DNA of 64,000 nucleotides from Flagellimonas aquimarina (GTDB taxonomy: Bacteria; Bacteroidota; Bacteroidia; Flavobacteriales; Flavobacteriaceae). A program made the position numbers and the translations under genes. The DNA lies in the NCBI RefSeq assembly GCF_003149745.1, contig NZ_QGEG01000002.1:248001-312000 (forward strand), written 5' to 3'. The notes under the pieces are model-generated. The model was not told where the DNA came from and did no database searches. It saw only the letters and a program-made list of their open reading frames with translations. This document shows positions 16,812 to 24,662 of this stretch, piece after piece; the first letter of the stretch is position 1; each line of letters starts with the position of its first letter.

Positions 16812-17753
16812 TTGTTGGGAAATCTACTTTTTATTATTCTGGGTCTTATTCTCCTCATTATGGGGGGAAATTGGCTGTTAAAGGCCGCGGTTGCTTTATC
16901 ACTTAGATTGGCAATTCCTAAAATTGTAATAGGGATGACCGTGGTTTCCTTTGCAACTTCTGCACCAGAACTTATCGTTAGTATAAAAGCCGCTTTAGAT
17001 GGATTTCCTGATTTGGCACTTGGAAATGTGGTTGGGTCCAATATTGCAAATTTGGGTTTGGTGCTCGCGATTACTGTTTTACTTGGAAGCATTGATGTGC
17101 GCAAAAGTTTTTATACCACGGACTGGCCAGTTATGATGGTAGCTTCCTTGCTTTTTGTTGGCTTTATTTATTTTGACGGGGTGCTACAACAGTACGAGGG
17201 TATCATTATGGTGGTTTTTTTGTTTTTGTTCCTTATTTATCTGCTCAGATTTCAGAAAACAGCCGTTGTTGATGAAATGCCAGAGGATGATATTCCCTTG
17301 CCCTTATATAAAATTGTGCTGTTTTTGGGAATAGGTGGAACCGCTCTTTGGGGGGGTTCAGAACTATTGATCGATGGTGCTGTTGGAATGGCATCTTCCT
17401 TTGGTGTAAGCGATAGGATAATAGGGATAACCATTGTTTCTGTAGGTACCAGCATCCCAGAACTGGCCGCATCTATCATTGCAATTTTAAAGAAGGAAAA
17501 AGCTATTTCCTTAGGGAACTTAATCGGTTCCAATATTTTTAATCTTTTGGCGGTTCTGGGAATTACTTCAATAATTACTCCTATAACGGTGGTTGATCAA
17601 GGCTTGTTATCTAACGATATTTTCTGGATGTTGGGCATTTCCTTTCTAATTCTGCCTTTGGTGTTCTTTCCAAGAGGATTGCGCTTGGGGTGGAGAGATG
17701 GTCTGGTGTTGATAATTTTCTATATAGTTTTTGTCTATTTGACCATAAAATAA
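16812..17753 (+). CDS. CaCA-family Na+/Ca2+ exchanger (YrbG-like)
   Basis: A 313-residue integral membrane antiporter with about ten helices. The two inverted alpha repeats are plain. The first is GMTVVSFATSAPELIVSI plus ALGNVVGSNIANLGLVLAI (about residues 35-90). The second is GITIVSVGTSIPELAASI plus SLGNLIGSNIFNLLAVLGI (about 205-260). The acidic residues in the two PEL motifs bind the cation. No ATG is available; TTG at 16812 or the adjacent TTG at 16815 is the likely start, close to a weak -7 box, which suggests a very short leader. It is monocistronic, with a shared hairpin after the stop. Confidence 0.88.
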   Translation: MLGNLLFIILGLILLIMGGNWLLKAAVALSLRLAIPKIVIGMTVVSFATSAPELIVSIKAALDGFPDLALGNVVGSNIANLGLVLAITVLLGSIDVRKSFYTTDWPVMMVASLLFVGFIYFDGVLQQYEGIIMVVFLFLFLIYLLRFQKTAVVDEMPEDDIPLPLYKIVLFLGIGGTALWGGSELLIDGAVGMASSFGVSDRIIGITIVSVGTSIPELAASIIAILKKEKAISLGNLIGSNIFNLLAVLGITSIITPITVVDQGLLSNDIFWMLGISFLILPLVFFPRGLRLGWRDGLVLIIFYIVFVYLTIK

Positions 17754-17776
17754 AACCGCTCCAATTGGAGCGGTTC
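17752..17776. terminator. Bidirectional terminator between exchanger and GSII genes
   Basis: AACCGCTCC and GGAGCGGTT form a 9-bp perfect stem around AATT (17754-17775). The T-rich tract is better on the minus strand, so it serves the GSII gene best, but it sits directly at the end of the exchanger gene as well. Confidence 0.8.
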
Positions 17777-17806
17777 TAAAACTATAATCAACAATTAATT
17801 TATAAA

Positions 17807-18817
17807 CTATACGTCAGCAGACTTTACCGTTTTTATAATCCTGCCTGCAATTTTGTAAGGATCACCATTAGAAGCGGGTCTTCTGTCTTCTAACCATCCT
17901 TTCCATCCTTTTTCTACGGTAATGATGGGGATTCTAATAGATGCTCCTCTATCTGAAACGCCATAAGAGAAATCAGATACGTGGGCAGTCTCATGCAATC
18001 CAGTTAAGCGCTCATCATTAAATTCTCCATAAACATCTATATGTTCAGCTGTAACTGGTCTAAATGCTTCGCAAATTTTTTCATAAGTCTCTTTAGAACC
18101 ACATGTTCTTAAAGTGGTGTTAGAGAAGTTGGCGTGCATTCCAGAACCATTCCAATCTCCTTTTACCGGTTTTGGGTGATATTCAATGTAATAACCGTAT
18201 TTTTCTGTTAATCTGTCTAATAAATAACGGGCAATCCAAATTTCATCACCTGCTTTTTTAGCGCCTTTTGCAAAAAGTTGGAATTCCCATTGTCCTGGAG
18301 CAACCTCTTGGTTTATCCCTTCAAAATTCAATCCAGCTTCAATACAAAGATCAGCATGCTCTTCAACAAGATCTCTGCCCCAAGTATATCTTCCACCTAC
18401 AGAACAATAGTATTTACCTTGAGGACCAGGGAATCCGCCACGAGGGAAACCTAATGGTAAATCCGTTTTTGTATCCATCAAGAAATATTCTTGCTCAAAT
18501 CCAAACCAAAAATCATCATCATCATCATCAATGGTAGCTCTTGCGTTAGAAGGGTGCGGAGTGCCATCAGCACTTAAAACTTCTGCCATGACCAAAAATC
18601 CATTTTTTCTTATTGGGTCAGGGAAGATGGCTACAGGTTTCAATAAACAATCAGAAGAACCTCCTGATGCTTGTTCGGTTGATGAGCCGTCAAAAGACCA
18701 TATTGGGCAGTCTTCTAGCTTTCCACTAAAGTCGTTTTCAACCTTGGTTTTGCTCCTCATGTTTTGAGTTGGTTCGTGACCATCTAACCAGATGTATTCT
18801 AATTTTGATTTACTCAT
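17807..18817 (-). CDS. Glutamine synthetase type II (eukaryote-like)
   Basis: A 336-residue ATP-dependent glutamine synthetase making glutamine from glutamate and ammonia. The short length and the start KLEYIWLDGHEPTQNMRSKT mark the GSII class rather than the ~470-residue GSI. Catalytic landmarks are FGFEQEYFLM (about 106-115), GAGLNFEGINQEVAPGQWEF-type segment near 170 with the ammonium/glutamate site, WNGSGMHANFS (about 230) and RGASIRIP near the C-terminus. Residues 97-102 are six Asp encoded by a (GAT)6 run, longer than I would expect. It is divergent from the GSIII gene across a 211-bp shared promoter region. GSII is not regulated by adenylylation. Confidence 0.92.
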   Translation of the reverse strand: MSKSKLEYIWLDGHEPTQNMRSKTKVENDFSGKLEDCPIWSFDGSSTEQASGGSSDCLLKPVAIFPDPIRKNGFLVMAEVLSADGTPHPSNARATIDDDDDDFWFGFEQEYFLMDTKTDLPLGFPRGGFPGPQGKYYCSVGGRYTWGRDLVEEHADLCIEAGLNFEGINQEVAPGQWEFQLFAKGAKKAGDEIWIARYLLDRLTEKYGYYIEYHPKPVKGDWNGSGMHANFSNTTLRTCGSKETYEKICEAFRPVTAEHIDVYGEFNDERLTGLHETAHVSDFSYGVSDRGASIRIPIITVEKGWKGWLEDRRPASNGDPYKIAGRIIKTVKSADV

Positions 18818-18839
18818 AATTACGGTAGTTATTTGTTCT

Positions 18840-18847
18840 CAAATTTA
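18840..18847 (-). promoter_or_regulatory. -7 box of the GSII gene
   Basis: The minus strand reads TAAATTTG, matching TAnnTTTG, 22 bp before the GSII start codon. No TTG is present at the ideal -33 distance. Confidence 0.4.
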
Positions 18848-19000
18848 CGATTGACAAAAATATATTTTTCATTTGATAATATCCATTTTAAAGGGTTAAA
18901 ATAATAAACAAGGAGTTATTATTTACATTACCCCTGCTTTGAAGAGGGATAAATGAAAAAAAAGTAATTTTTTAAGGATATTTTATTAAATTCTTAATTG

Positions 19001-19008
19001 TAGCTTTG
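19001..19008 (+). promoter_or_regulatory. -7 box of the GSIII gene
   Basis: TAGCTTTG matches TAnnTTTG and lies 20 bp before the GSIII ATG. The region upstream toward the divergent GSII gene is AT-rich and could hold operator sites, but I see no clear palindrome. Confidence 0.5.
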
Positions 19009-19028
19009 TAATCTAAATGTGTTAAACA

Positions 19029-21215
19029 ATGTCCAGTACTAGATTTGAAGCCTTGGTGGAAAGCCGCAAAAGAACCCATACCAGTATTGAAGAAACGGGT
19101 AGACGTTCCGAGTTATTTGGAAGGAATGTATTCAATGAAGATAGAATGCTTCAATTTTTAACCAAAGAAGCATTAGATAAGGTAAAATCTGCCATTTTTC
19201 AAGGTAGTAAGATAGACAGAAAAATCGCAGATCAGGTTGCGGAAGGAATGAAAGCTTGGGCTTTATCAATGGGCGCCACACATTACACGCATTGGTTCCA
19301 ACCATTAACGGGCTCCACAGCGGAGAAACACGACGCCTTTTTTGACATACTACCAGATGGAAAGGCAATGGAAAAATTTGGGGGAGCCCAATTGGTGCAG
19401 CAAGAACCAGATGCTTCCAGTTTTCCAAGTGGCGGAATACGAAATACTTTTGAGGCTAGGGGGTATACGGCTTGGGATCCTACCTCTCCTGCGTTTATTT
19501 ACAAAACTACGCTATGTATACCTACAATATTTGTGTCCTATACGGGAGAAGCCCTAGACAATAAAGCACCCTTGCTTAGAGCTTTGCATGCAATTGACGA
19601 AGCAGCAACAGGGGTAGCACAGTATTTTGACAAAAATGTACGTAAGGTACATGCCACATTGGGGTGGGAACAGGAATATTTTCTAATTGACAAAGCGTTG
19701 GCCCAATCTAGGCTTGATATTGTGATGACGGGACGAACTTTGGTAGGCAATCCGGCAGCTAAAGGACAGCAGTTGGATGACCATTATTTTGGGGTCATTC
19801 CTGCTAGAGTCTTGAGCTTTATGAGCGATTTGGAAAAACAGTGCACTAAGCTGGGAATCCCGGTTAAAACAAGGCATAACGAAGTAGCTCCCAACCAATT
19901 TGAGCTTGCCCCGGTTTATGAAGAAGCTAACCTTTCCGTAGATCATAACCTATTGTTGATGGATGTTATGGAAGAGATTGCGGACAGACATAATTTTACG
20001 GTGCTGTTTCATGAAAAACCGTTTGCGGGCGTCAATGGTTCTGGTAAACATAATAATTGGTCCTTGGCAACAGATACTGGTGTGAATCTGTTGAGCCCAG
20101 GTTCTACACCAATGAAGAACCTTCAATTCTTGACCTTTTTTATAAATACCATAAAAGCGGTTGATACATATGAAGAATTGTTGCGTTCTTCTATAGCATC
20201 AGCAAGTAATGATCATAGATTGGGAGCAAATGAAGCACCCCCCTCTATTATTTCGATTTTTATTGGCGAGCAGTTGAGTGATGTTTTGGATGAGTTGGAA
20301 GGCGTATCCAAAGGAAAATTGTCTCCTCAAGAAAAAACAGAGCTAAAACTTAATGTAGTTGGTAAAATACCTGAAATTTTATTGGATAATACAGATCGCA
20401 ACAGAACATCTCCATTTGCTTTTACAGGAAATAAGTTTGAAATGAGAGGTGTTGGCGCTAAGACCAATTGTGCCAAACCAATGACTGTTTTAAACACGAT
20501 TGTTGCTAAACAGCTCAAAGGCTTCAAAAAGGAGGTAGATGCATTGATAGATAAGAAAAAGCTGAAAAAAGACGAAGCGGTTTTCAATGTGTTACGCGAA
20601 TACATAAAGACTTCAAAAAGAATTCGTTTTGATGGGGATGGTTATGGGAGAGAATGGCAAGAAGAAGCCAGAAGGAGGAAGCTAAGCAATAACCAAAATA
20701 CACCAGAAGCTTTACAGGTGCTCACTTCCAAAGAAAGTATTTCACTTTTCAAGGATATGGATGTTCTGAGTGAGGTGGAATTGAAGGCACACCAAGAAGT
20801 GGAATTGGAAGCGTATGTCTTTCGTCTTCAGATTGAAGGAAGGGTATTGGGAGAAATGGTTTACAATCATATTATTCCTTCCGCCATACGCTATCAAAAT
20901 TTACTTTTGGAAAATGTGAAAGGTTTAAAGGATGTATATGGAGCTGCCTATAACAAAGTTGCAGAAAGCCAGTTGAACATTTTAGAACAAATTGGAGAGC
21001 ATATAATTGAGATTAAGAAACAGACAGACGAAATGACCAATGCCCGCAGACGTGCAAATGGTCTTTCTACAATCAATAAAAAAGCCCAAGCGTATTGCAA
21101 CAATGTTAAGCCTAGTTTTGATGCTATTAGAGAACAGTCCGATAAGCTTGAAAAATTGATCTCTGATGATTTATGGCCACTGACCAAGTATTGGGAATTG
21201 TTGTTTGCCAAATGA
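19029..21215 (+). CDS. glnN: Glutamine synthetase type III
   Basis: A 728-residue glutamine synthetase of the GSIII class, the large dodecameric form common in Bacteroidota and some cyanobacteria. The GSIII-specific N-terminal domain (about 1-165) holds MGATHYTHWFQPLTGSTAEK and RNTFEARGYTAWDPTSPAF. The shared catalytic core follows: GWEQEYFLIDKAL, NEVAPNQFELAPVYEEANL, FHEKPFAGVNGSGKHNNWSL and, further on, NRTSPFAFTGNKFEMRGVG. A long helical C-terminal extension (about 560-728) is typical. Divergence from GSII at a shared promoter region suggests coordinated or opposite nitrogen control. Confidence 0.94.
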   Translation: MSSTRFEALVESRKRTHTSIEETGRRSELFGRNVFNEDRMLQFLTKEALDKVKSAIFQGSKIDRKIADQVAEGMKAWALSMGATHYTHWFQPLTGSTAEKHDAFFDILPDGKAMEKFGGAQLVQQEPDASSFPSGGIRNTFEARGYTAWDPTSPAFIYKTTLCIPTIFVSYTGEALDNKAPLLRALHAIDEAATGVAQYFDKNVRKVHATLGWEQEYFLIDKALAQSRLDIVMTGRTLVGNPAAKGQQLDDHYFGVIPARVLSFMSDLEKQCTKLGIPVKTRHNEVAPNQFELAPVYEEANLSVDHNLLLMDVMEEIADRHNFTVLFHEKPFAGVNGSGKHNNWSLATDTGVNLLSPGSTPMKNLQFLTFFINTIKAVDTYEELLRSSIASASNDHRLGANEAPPSIISIFIGEQLSDVLDELEGVSKGKLSPQEKTELKLNVVGKIPEILLDNTDRNRTSPFAFTGNKFEMRGVGAKTNCAKPMTVLNTIVAKQLKGFKKEVDALIDKKKLKKDEAVFNVLREYIKTSKRIRFDGDGYGREWQEEARRRKLSNNQNTPEALQVLTSKESISLFKDMDVLSEVELKAHQEVELEAYVFRLQIEGRVLGEMVYNHIIPSAIRYQNLLLENVKGLKDVYGAAYNKVAESQLNILEQIGEHIIEIKKQTDEMTNARRRANGLSTINKKAQAYCNNVKPSFDAIREQSDKLEKLISDDLWPLTKYWELLFAK

Positions 21216-21288
21216 TTTCGACAATGCAAAAATTCTTTCATTCTGTTTAAAAGAATCACCTGTCCTAATATTTATAAACAGTTTCTGC

Positions 21289-21296
21289 TATTTTTG
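21289..21296 (+). promoter_or_regulatory. -7 box of purM
   Basis: TATTTTTG fits TAnnTTTG and lies 15 bp before the purM ATG. No clear TTG is visible 17-23 bp further upstream. Confidence 0.4.
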
Positions 21297-21311
21297 CCCA
21301 AAATTTAGTTA

Positions 21312-22490
21312 ATGTCTTCAGACAGTAGTAAAAGATATGCCCAACGTGGGGTTTCAGCATCAAAAGAAGATGTGCACAATGCAATAAAGAATATTGATAA
21401 AGGCCTCTTCCCTAAAGCTTTCTGTAAAATAGTGCCTGACTATTTAACGGAGAGTGAAGAGTATTGTCTCGTTATGCATGCAGATGGGGCGGGAACAAAA
21501 TCTTCCCTGGCATACATGTATTGGAAAGAAACCGGTGATATTTCTGTATGGAAAGGAATTGCTCAAGATGCGCTTATCATGAATGTGGATGATTTGATCT
21601 GTGTTGGTGCTGTGGACAATATCATGCTATCTTCCACCATAGGACGAAACAAAAATTTAATTCCCGGCGATGTTATTTCTGCCATCATCAATGGTACAGA
21701 AGAGTTGATAGCAGATCTAGAAAAACATGGAATGTCCATCCATTCAACAGGAGGGGAAACAGCAGATGTAGGGGATTTGGTGCGCACAATTATTGTTGAC
21801 TCCACTGTTACCGCAAGAATTAAAAGAGATGAGGTCATTGATAATGCGAATATAAAAGCTGGCGATGTTATTGTTGGTTTGGCCTCTTTTGGTCAAGCAA
21901 CTTATGAAACCGAATATAACGGAGGAATGGGCAGTAATGGTCTTACCTCTGCTCGGCATGATGTTTTTGGCAAATACTTAGCTAATAAGTACCCTGAAAG
22001 TTTTGATGAAGCGGTTCCAGAAGAGCTGGTATATTCCGGAAATGTAAAACTAACAGATGAGGTTCTCGATTCTCCATTAGATGCTGGAAAATTGGTTTTA
22101 TCTCCCACCCGAACATATGCTCCAATCATCAAAAAGATATTAGAAAAATATTCCTCAGAAGAAATTCATGGAATGGTACACTGCAGTGGCGGTGCCCAGA
22201 CCAAGATTCTTCACTTTGTAGAGGACTTGCACATCATTAAGGACAATATGTTTGGTGTTCCTCCTCTTTTCAAATTAATTCAGGAGCAATCTGGTACCGA
22301 TTGGAAAGAAATGTATCAAGTTTTTAACTGCGGACATCGAATGGAACTGTATGTGGACGAGCAAGTTGCAGAGGATATTATTGCTATATCAAAGAGCTTT
22401 AACGTTGACGCCCAAATTATAGGTCGGGTAGAAAACGCCGAGCATAAAAAATTGACTATCAAAAGTGAATTTGGCCTCTTTGAATATTAG
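21312..22490 (+). CDS. purM: Phosphoribosylformylglycinamidine cyclo-ligase (AIR synthase)
   Basis: A 392-residue enzyme of de novo purine synthesis that closes FGAM to aminoimidazole ribotide with ATP. PurM-superfamily motifs are visible: HADGAGTKSSLAYMYW near residue 57, the dimer-interface MNVDDLICVGA near 92, and the ATP-binding GGETADVGDLVRTI near 155. It is longer than E. coli PurM (~345); the extra length is spread over the C-terminal half, as in other Bacteroidota versions that I recall. The tail HCSGGAQTKILHFVEDLHI fits the family. It stands after GSIII with its own -7 box. Confidence 0.9.
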   Translation: MSSDSSKRYAQRGVSASKEDVHNAIKNIDKGLFPKAFCKIVPDYLTESEEYCLVMHADGAGTKSSLAYMYWKETGDISVWKGIAQDALIMNVDDLICVGAVDNIMLSSTIGRNKNLIPGDVISAIINGTEELIADLEKHGMSIHSTGGETADVGDLVRTIIVDSTVTARIKRDEVIDNANIKAGDVIVGLASFGQATYETEYNGGMGSNGLTSARHDVFGKYLANKYPESFDEAVPEELVYSGNVKLTDEVLDSPLDAGKLVLSPTRTYAPIIKKILEKYSSEEIHGMVHCSGGAQTKILHFVEDLHIIKDNMFGVPPLFKLIQEQSGTDWKEMYQVFNCGHRMELYVDEQVAEDIIAISKSFNVDAQIIGRVENAEHKKLTIKSEFGLFEY

Positions 22491-22536
22491 CATACGATTC
22501 AGTATAATTTAACGTTCTTTCTATAAACCCCACGCT

Positions 22537-22992
22537 ATGGAAAGAAAAGTATTCTTAAAAAGTTTAGGAGCAAGTGCCGCATTTGCCCTAACATTCCCTT
22601 GTTTACATGGATGCTCTAGTGATTCTGAAGACTTGGAACAGTTCCCAGAACCGGATGGAGTGGATTTTACGGTAGATTTAGATGCTGCTGAGGCCGCACC
22701 TCTTGCAAACAACGGCGGCTTTATTTTAGTAAAATCAGCTCAAAGCCTTGGATATACAGATATTGTTGTTGCTAGGAATTTGGAAGGGAATCTAATTGCA
22801 GCCAGCCAAATCTGTAGTCACCAGCAAACGGAGGAGGTACGATTTATTTCAGAAGATGGTGGAATTTTTAGATGTTCTACACATGGTTCAAGGTTTAGCC
22901 AGAACGGAACTCCATTAAATTCAATTACAAGTAATCCTTTGCGAGTTTTTAATACTGAACTTACAGGAACTACACTGCGAGTTTTTGAATAA
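22537..22992 (+). CDS. Rieske [2Fe-2S] lipoprotein
   Basis: A 151-residue exported iron-sulfur protein. A basic, hydrophobic signal region ends in a lipobox LHGC (Cys26), so it is probably lipid-anchored. The mature domain has the two Rieske cluster motifs: ICSHQQTEEV (Cys and His ligands at about 89 and 91) and FRCSTHGSRF (Cys and His at about 109 and 112). The canonical Gly-Pro loop is replaced by SRFSQNGTPLN. There is no cytochrome b partner here, so it is not a bc-complex subunit by context. It heads a compact set with a thioredoxin-fold protein, ApbE, DUF4266 and DUF3570 proteins, and probably shuttles electrons in that periplasmic system (inference). Confidence 0.87.
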   Translation: MERKVFLKSLGASAAFALTFPCLHGCSSDSEDLEQFPEPDGVDFTVDLDAAEAAPLANNGGFILVKSAQSLGYTDIVVARNLEGNLIAASQICSHQQTEEVRFISEDGGIFRCSTHGSRFSQNGTPLNSITSNPLRVFNTELTGTTLRVFE

Positions 22993-23012
22993 TACCAAAT
23001 TAATTTGACCCT

Positions 23013-23450
23013 ATGAAAAAACTATTGCTCATAGCACTATGTCTTTGTTGTGGAGTAATCCAAGCACAAGAATGGCAAAACACCTTTGATGATGCCGTTA
23101 AACTGGCCAATGAGGAAGATAAACCTATTGTTTTGGTATTCTCAGGTTCAGATTGGTGTCCACCTTGTATTAGGCTAAAACGGAACATTTTAGATTCTGA
23201 GGATTTTAAAAAGTACGCAGCGGACAACTATGTTTTGTACAATGCGGATTTTCCCAAAAAAAAGAAAAACCAACTTGAGCAGGACAAACTTAACTCCAAC
23301 AAATCCCTTGCCGAGCAATATAACCCAAAAGGACATTTTCCTTTGGTGGTGGTTATGGACAAACAAAAATCAGTTTTAGGGAAAACAGGGTTCAATAGAA
23401 AAAACTCGCCACAAGAGTATATTTCCTTGTTGAATGATTTTATAAAATGA
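23013..23450 (+). CDS. Secreted thioredoxin-fold protein (CPPC)
   Basis: A 145-residue thioredoxin-fold protein with a signal peptide (MKKLLLIALCLCCGVIQAQ). The active-site motif is WCPPC at residues 48-52 (GSDWCPPCIRLK), with the cis-Pro in GHFPLVVVMD. The N-terminal QNTFDDAVKLANEEDKPIVL is that of the thioredoxin_7/DUF953-like group that acts in the periplasm. It starts 20 bp after the Rieske gene and overlaps the apbE start by 4 bp, which argues for translational coupling. It may keep cysteines of an operon partner reduced; the Cys-containing tail of the DUF4266 protein is one candidate (inference). Confidence 0.88.
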   Translation: MKKLLLIALCLCCGVIQAQEWQNTFDDAVKLANEEDKPIVLVFSGSDWCPPCIRLKRNILDSEDFKKYAADNYVLYNADFPKKKKNQLEQDKLNSNKSLAEQYNPKGHFPLVVVMDKQKSVLGKTGFNRKNSPQEYISLLNDFIK

Positions 23451-24442
23451 AAGCAGTTATAGTTCTTTTTTGCAGCCTATTCTTCATGCTGTCCAAAGGG
23501 CAAGTGCAAGAGGATGTTACTGTGAAAAGAACGCTCAAACTCATGGGAACTAGGTTTGAGATTACTGTAATTGCCCCCAATGAGGATATTGGTTACATAA
23601 ATATTGACGAAGCTGTTTCAGAAATTGAACGTATTGAGAAAATAATATCTTCTTGGGACGAAGCTTCTGAAACCTCTCAAATTAACCAAAATGCAGGTAT
23701 AAAGCCCGTAAAGGTTTCCATTGAACTTTTTCGGTTGATAGAGCGAGCAAAAAAAATTTCAGAGATTACAGATGGCGCTTTTGATATTTCTTATGCTTCT
23801 ATGGACAATATCTGGAAGTTTGATGGAAGTATGCAAGGTATTCCTTCCAAAGCCTTATTGAGTCAGTCAGTTTCTAAAATAGGTCATGAAAAAATACAGC
23901 TTGACCCCATAGAACAGACGGTTTATTTATTGGAGCCAGGAATGCGTATTGGTTTTGGGGCAATAGGAAAAGGTTATGCCGCGGATAGGGCAAAGGAACT
24001 TTTGGTGTCTAAACAGGTTAAAGGTGGCGTAATTAACGCTTCTGGGGATTTAACAACTTGGGGAACAAAAGTTACCGGAGAAAAATGGTTGATCGGTATA
24101 GCTAATCCATTGAGCAAGGATAAGGTTTTTAGTTGGTTGCCCGTAGTGGAGTCATCAGTGGCTACATCTGGGAATTATGAGAAATATATTGTGCTGGACG
24201 GGGAAAAGTACTCTCATATTATAGACCCAAGAACTGGTTATCCCACAAGGGGAATAAATAGCGTCTCCGTTTTTACAAAAAATGCTGAACTCTGCGATGC
24301 TTTGGCAACAGCAGTATTTATAATGGGAAAGGATAGCGGAATACACCTTATTAATCAAATGGACGGTGTTGAGGTTGTGGTTGTTGATTCTGATAATAAA
24401 ATTCACAAAAGCTCAGGAATCGTGTTTGATAAAAATCAGTAA
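23447..24442 (+). CDS. apbE: FAD:protein FMN transferase (ApbE)
   Basis: A 331-residue exported flavin transferase that attaches FMN to Thr/Ser of periplasmic or outer-face proteins using FAD and Mg. A signal peptide (1 to about 19) is followed by KLMGTRFEITVIA, the FAD-binding INASGDLTTWG near 196, GIANPLSKDK, YSHIIDPRTGYPTRG near 265 and the metal-site region CDALATAVFIMG near 285. It overlaps the upstream thioredoxin gene by 4 bp. Nqr and Rnf subunits, the best-known clients, are absent nearby, and I find no clear (S/T)GA(S/T) client motif in adjacent products. The client may be elsewhere or may carry a variant motif. Confidence 0.92.
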   Translation: MKAVIVLFCSLFFMLSKGQVQEDVTVKRTLKLMGTRFEITVIAPNEDIGYINIDEAVSEIERIEKIISSWDEASETSQINQNAGIKPVKVSIELFRLIERAKKISEITDGAFDISYASMDNIWKFDGSMQGIPSKALLSQSVSKIGHEKIQLDPIEQTVYLLEPGMRIGFGAIGKGYAADRAKELLVSKQVKGGVINASGDLTTWGTKVTGEKWLIGIANPLSKDKVFSWLPVVESSVATSGNYEKYIVLDGEKYSHIIDPRTGYPTRGINSVSVFTKNAELCDALATAVFIMGKDSGIHLINQMDGVEVVVVDSDNKIHKSSGIVFDKNQ

Positions 24443-24451
24443 ATTTAAAAT

Positions 24452-24661
24452 ATGCGCAAACTTCTTTTTTTGTTCGCTCTGTTAATCCTCTCTAGTTCTT
24501 GCGTGGTGGTGCGCGAGTACGACAAGGTTTATATAAATGACATTGAAATGCAGTTGGGTGCTAAAGCATCCGAGCGTTTTGAAACGAACTTCCAAATTTA
24601 CAGGGAAGCGTCTGCAGGAGCCAATGGTGGTAAAACAGGAGGTGGCTGTGGCTGTAATTAA
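24452..24661 (+). CDS. DUF4266 lipoprotein
   Basis: A 69-residue lipoprotein with lipobox SSSC (Cys17) followed by the DUF4266 core VREYDKVYINDIEMQLG. The C-terminus is glycine-rich and ends GGGCGCN, a two-cysteine tail that could bind metal or be a redox pair. It lies 9 bp after apbE and 1 bp before the DUF3570 gene, so the four are surely one transcript. DUF4266 and DUF3570 are regularly neighbours in Bacteroidota and Proteobacteria (recollection). The function is unknown; an envelope accessory role is likely. Confidence 0.88.
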   Translation: MRKLLFLFALLILSSSCVVVREYDKVYINDIEMQLGAKASERFETNFQIYREASAGANGGKTGGGCGCN

Positions 24662-24662
24662 A

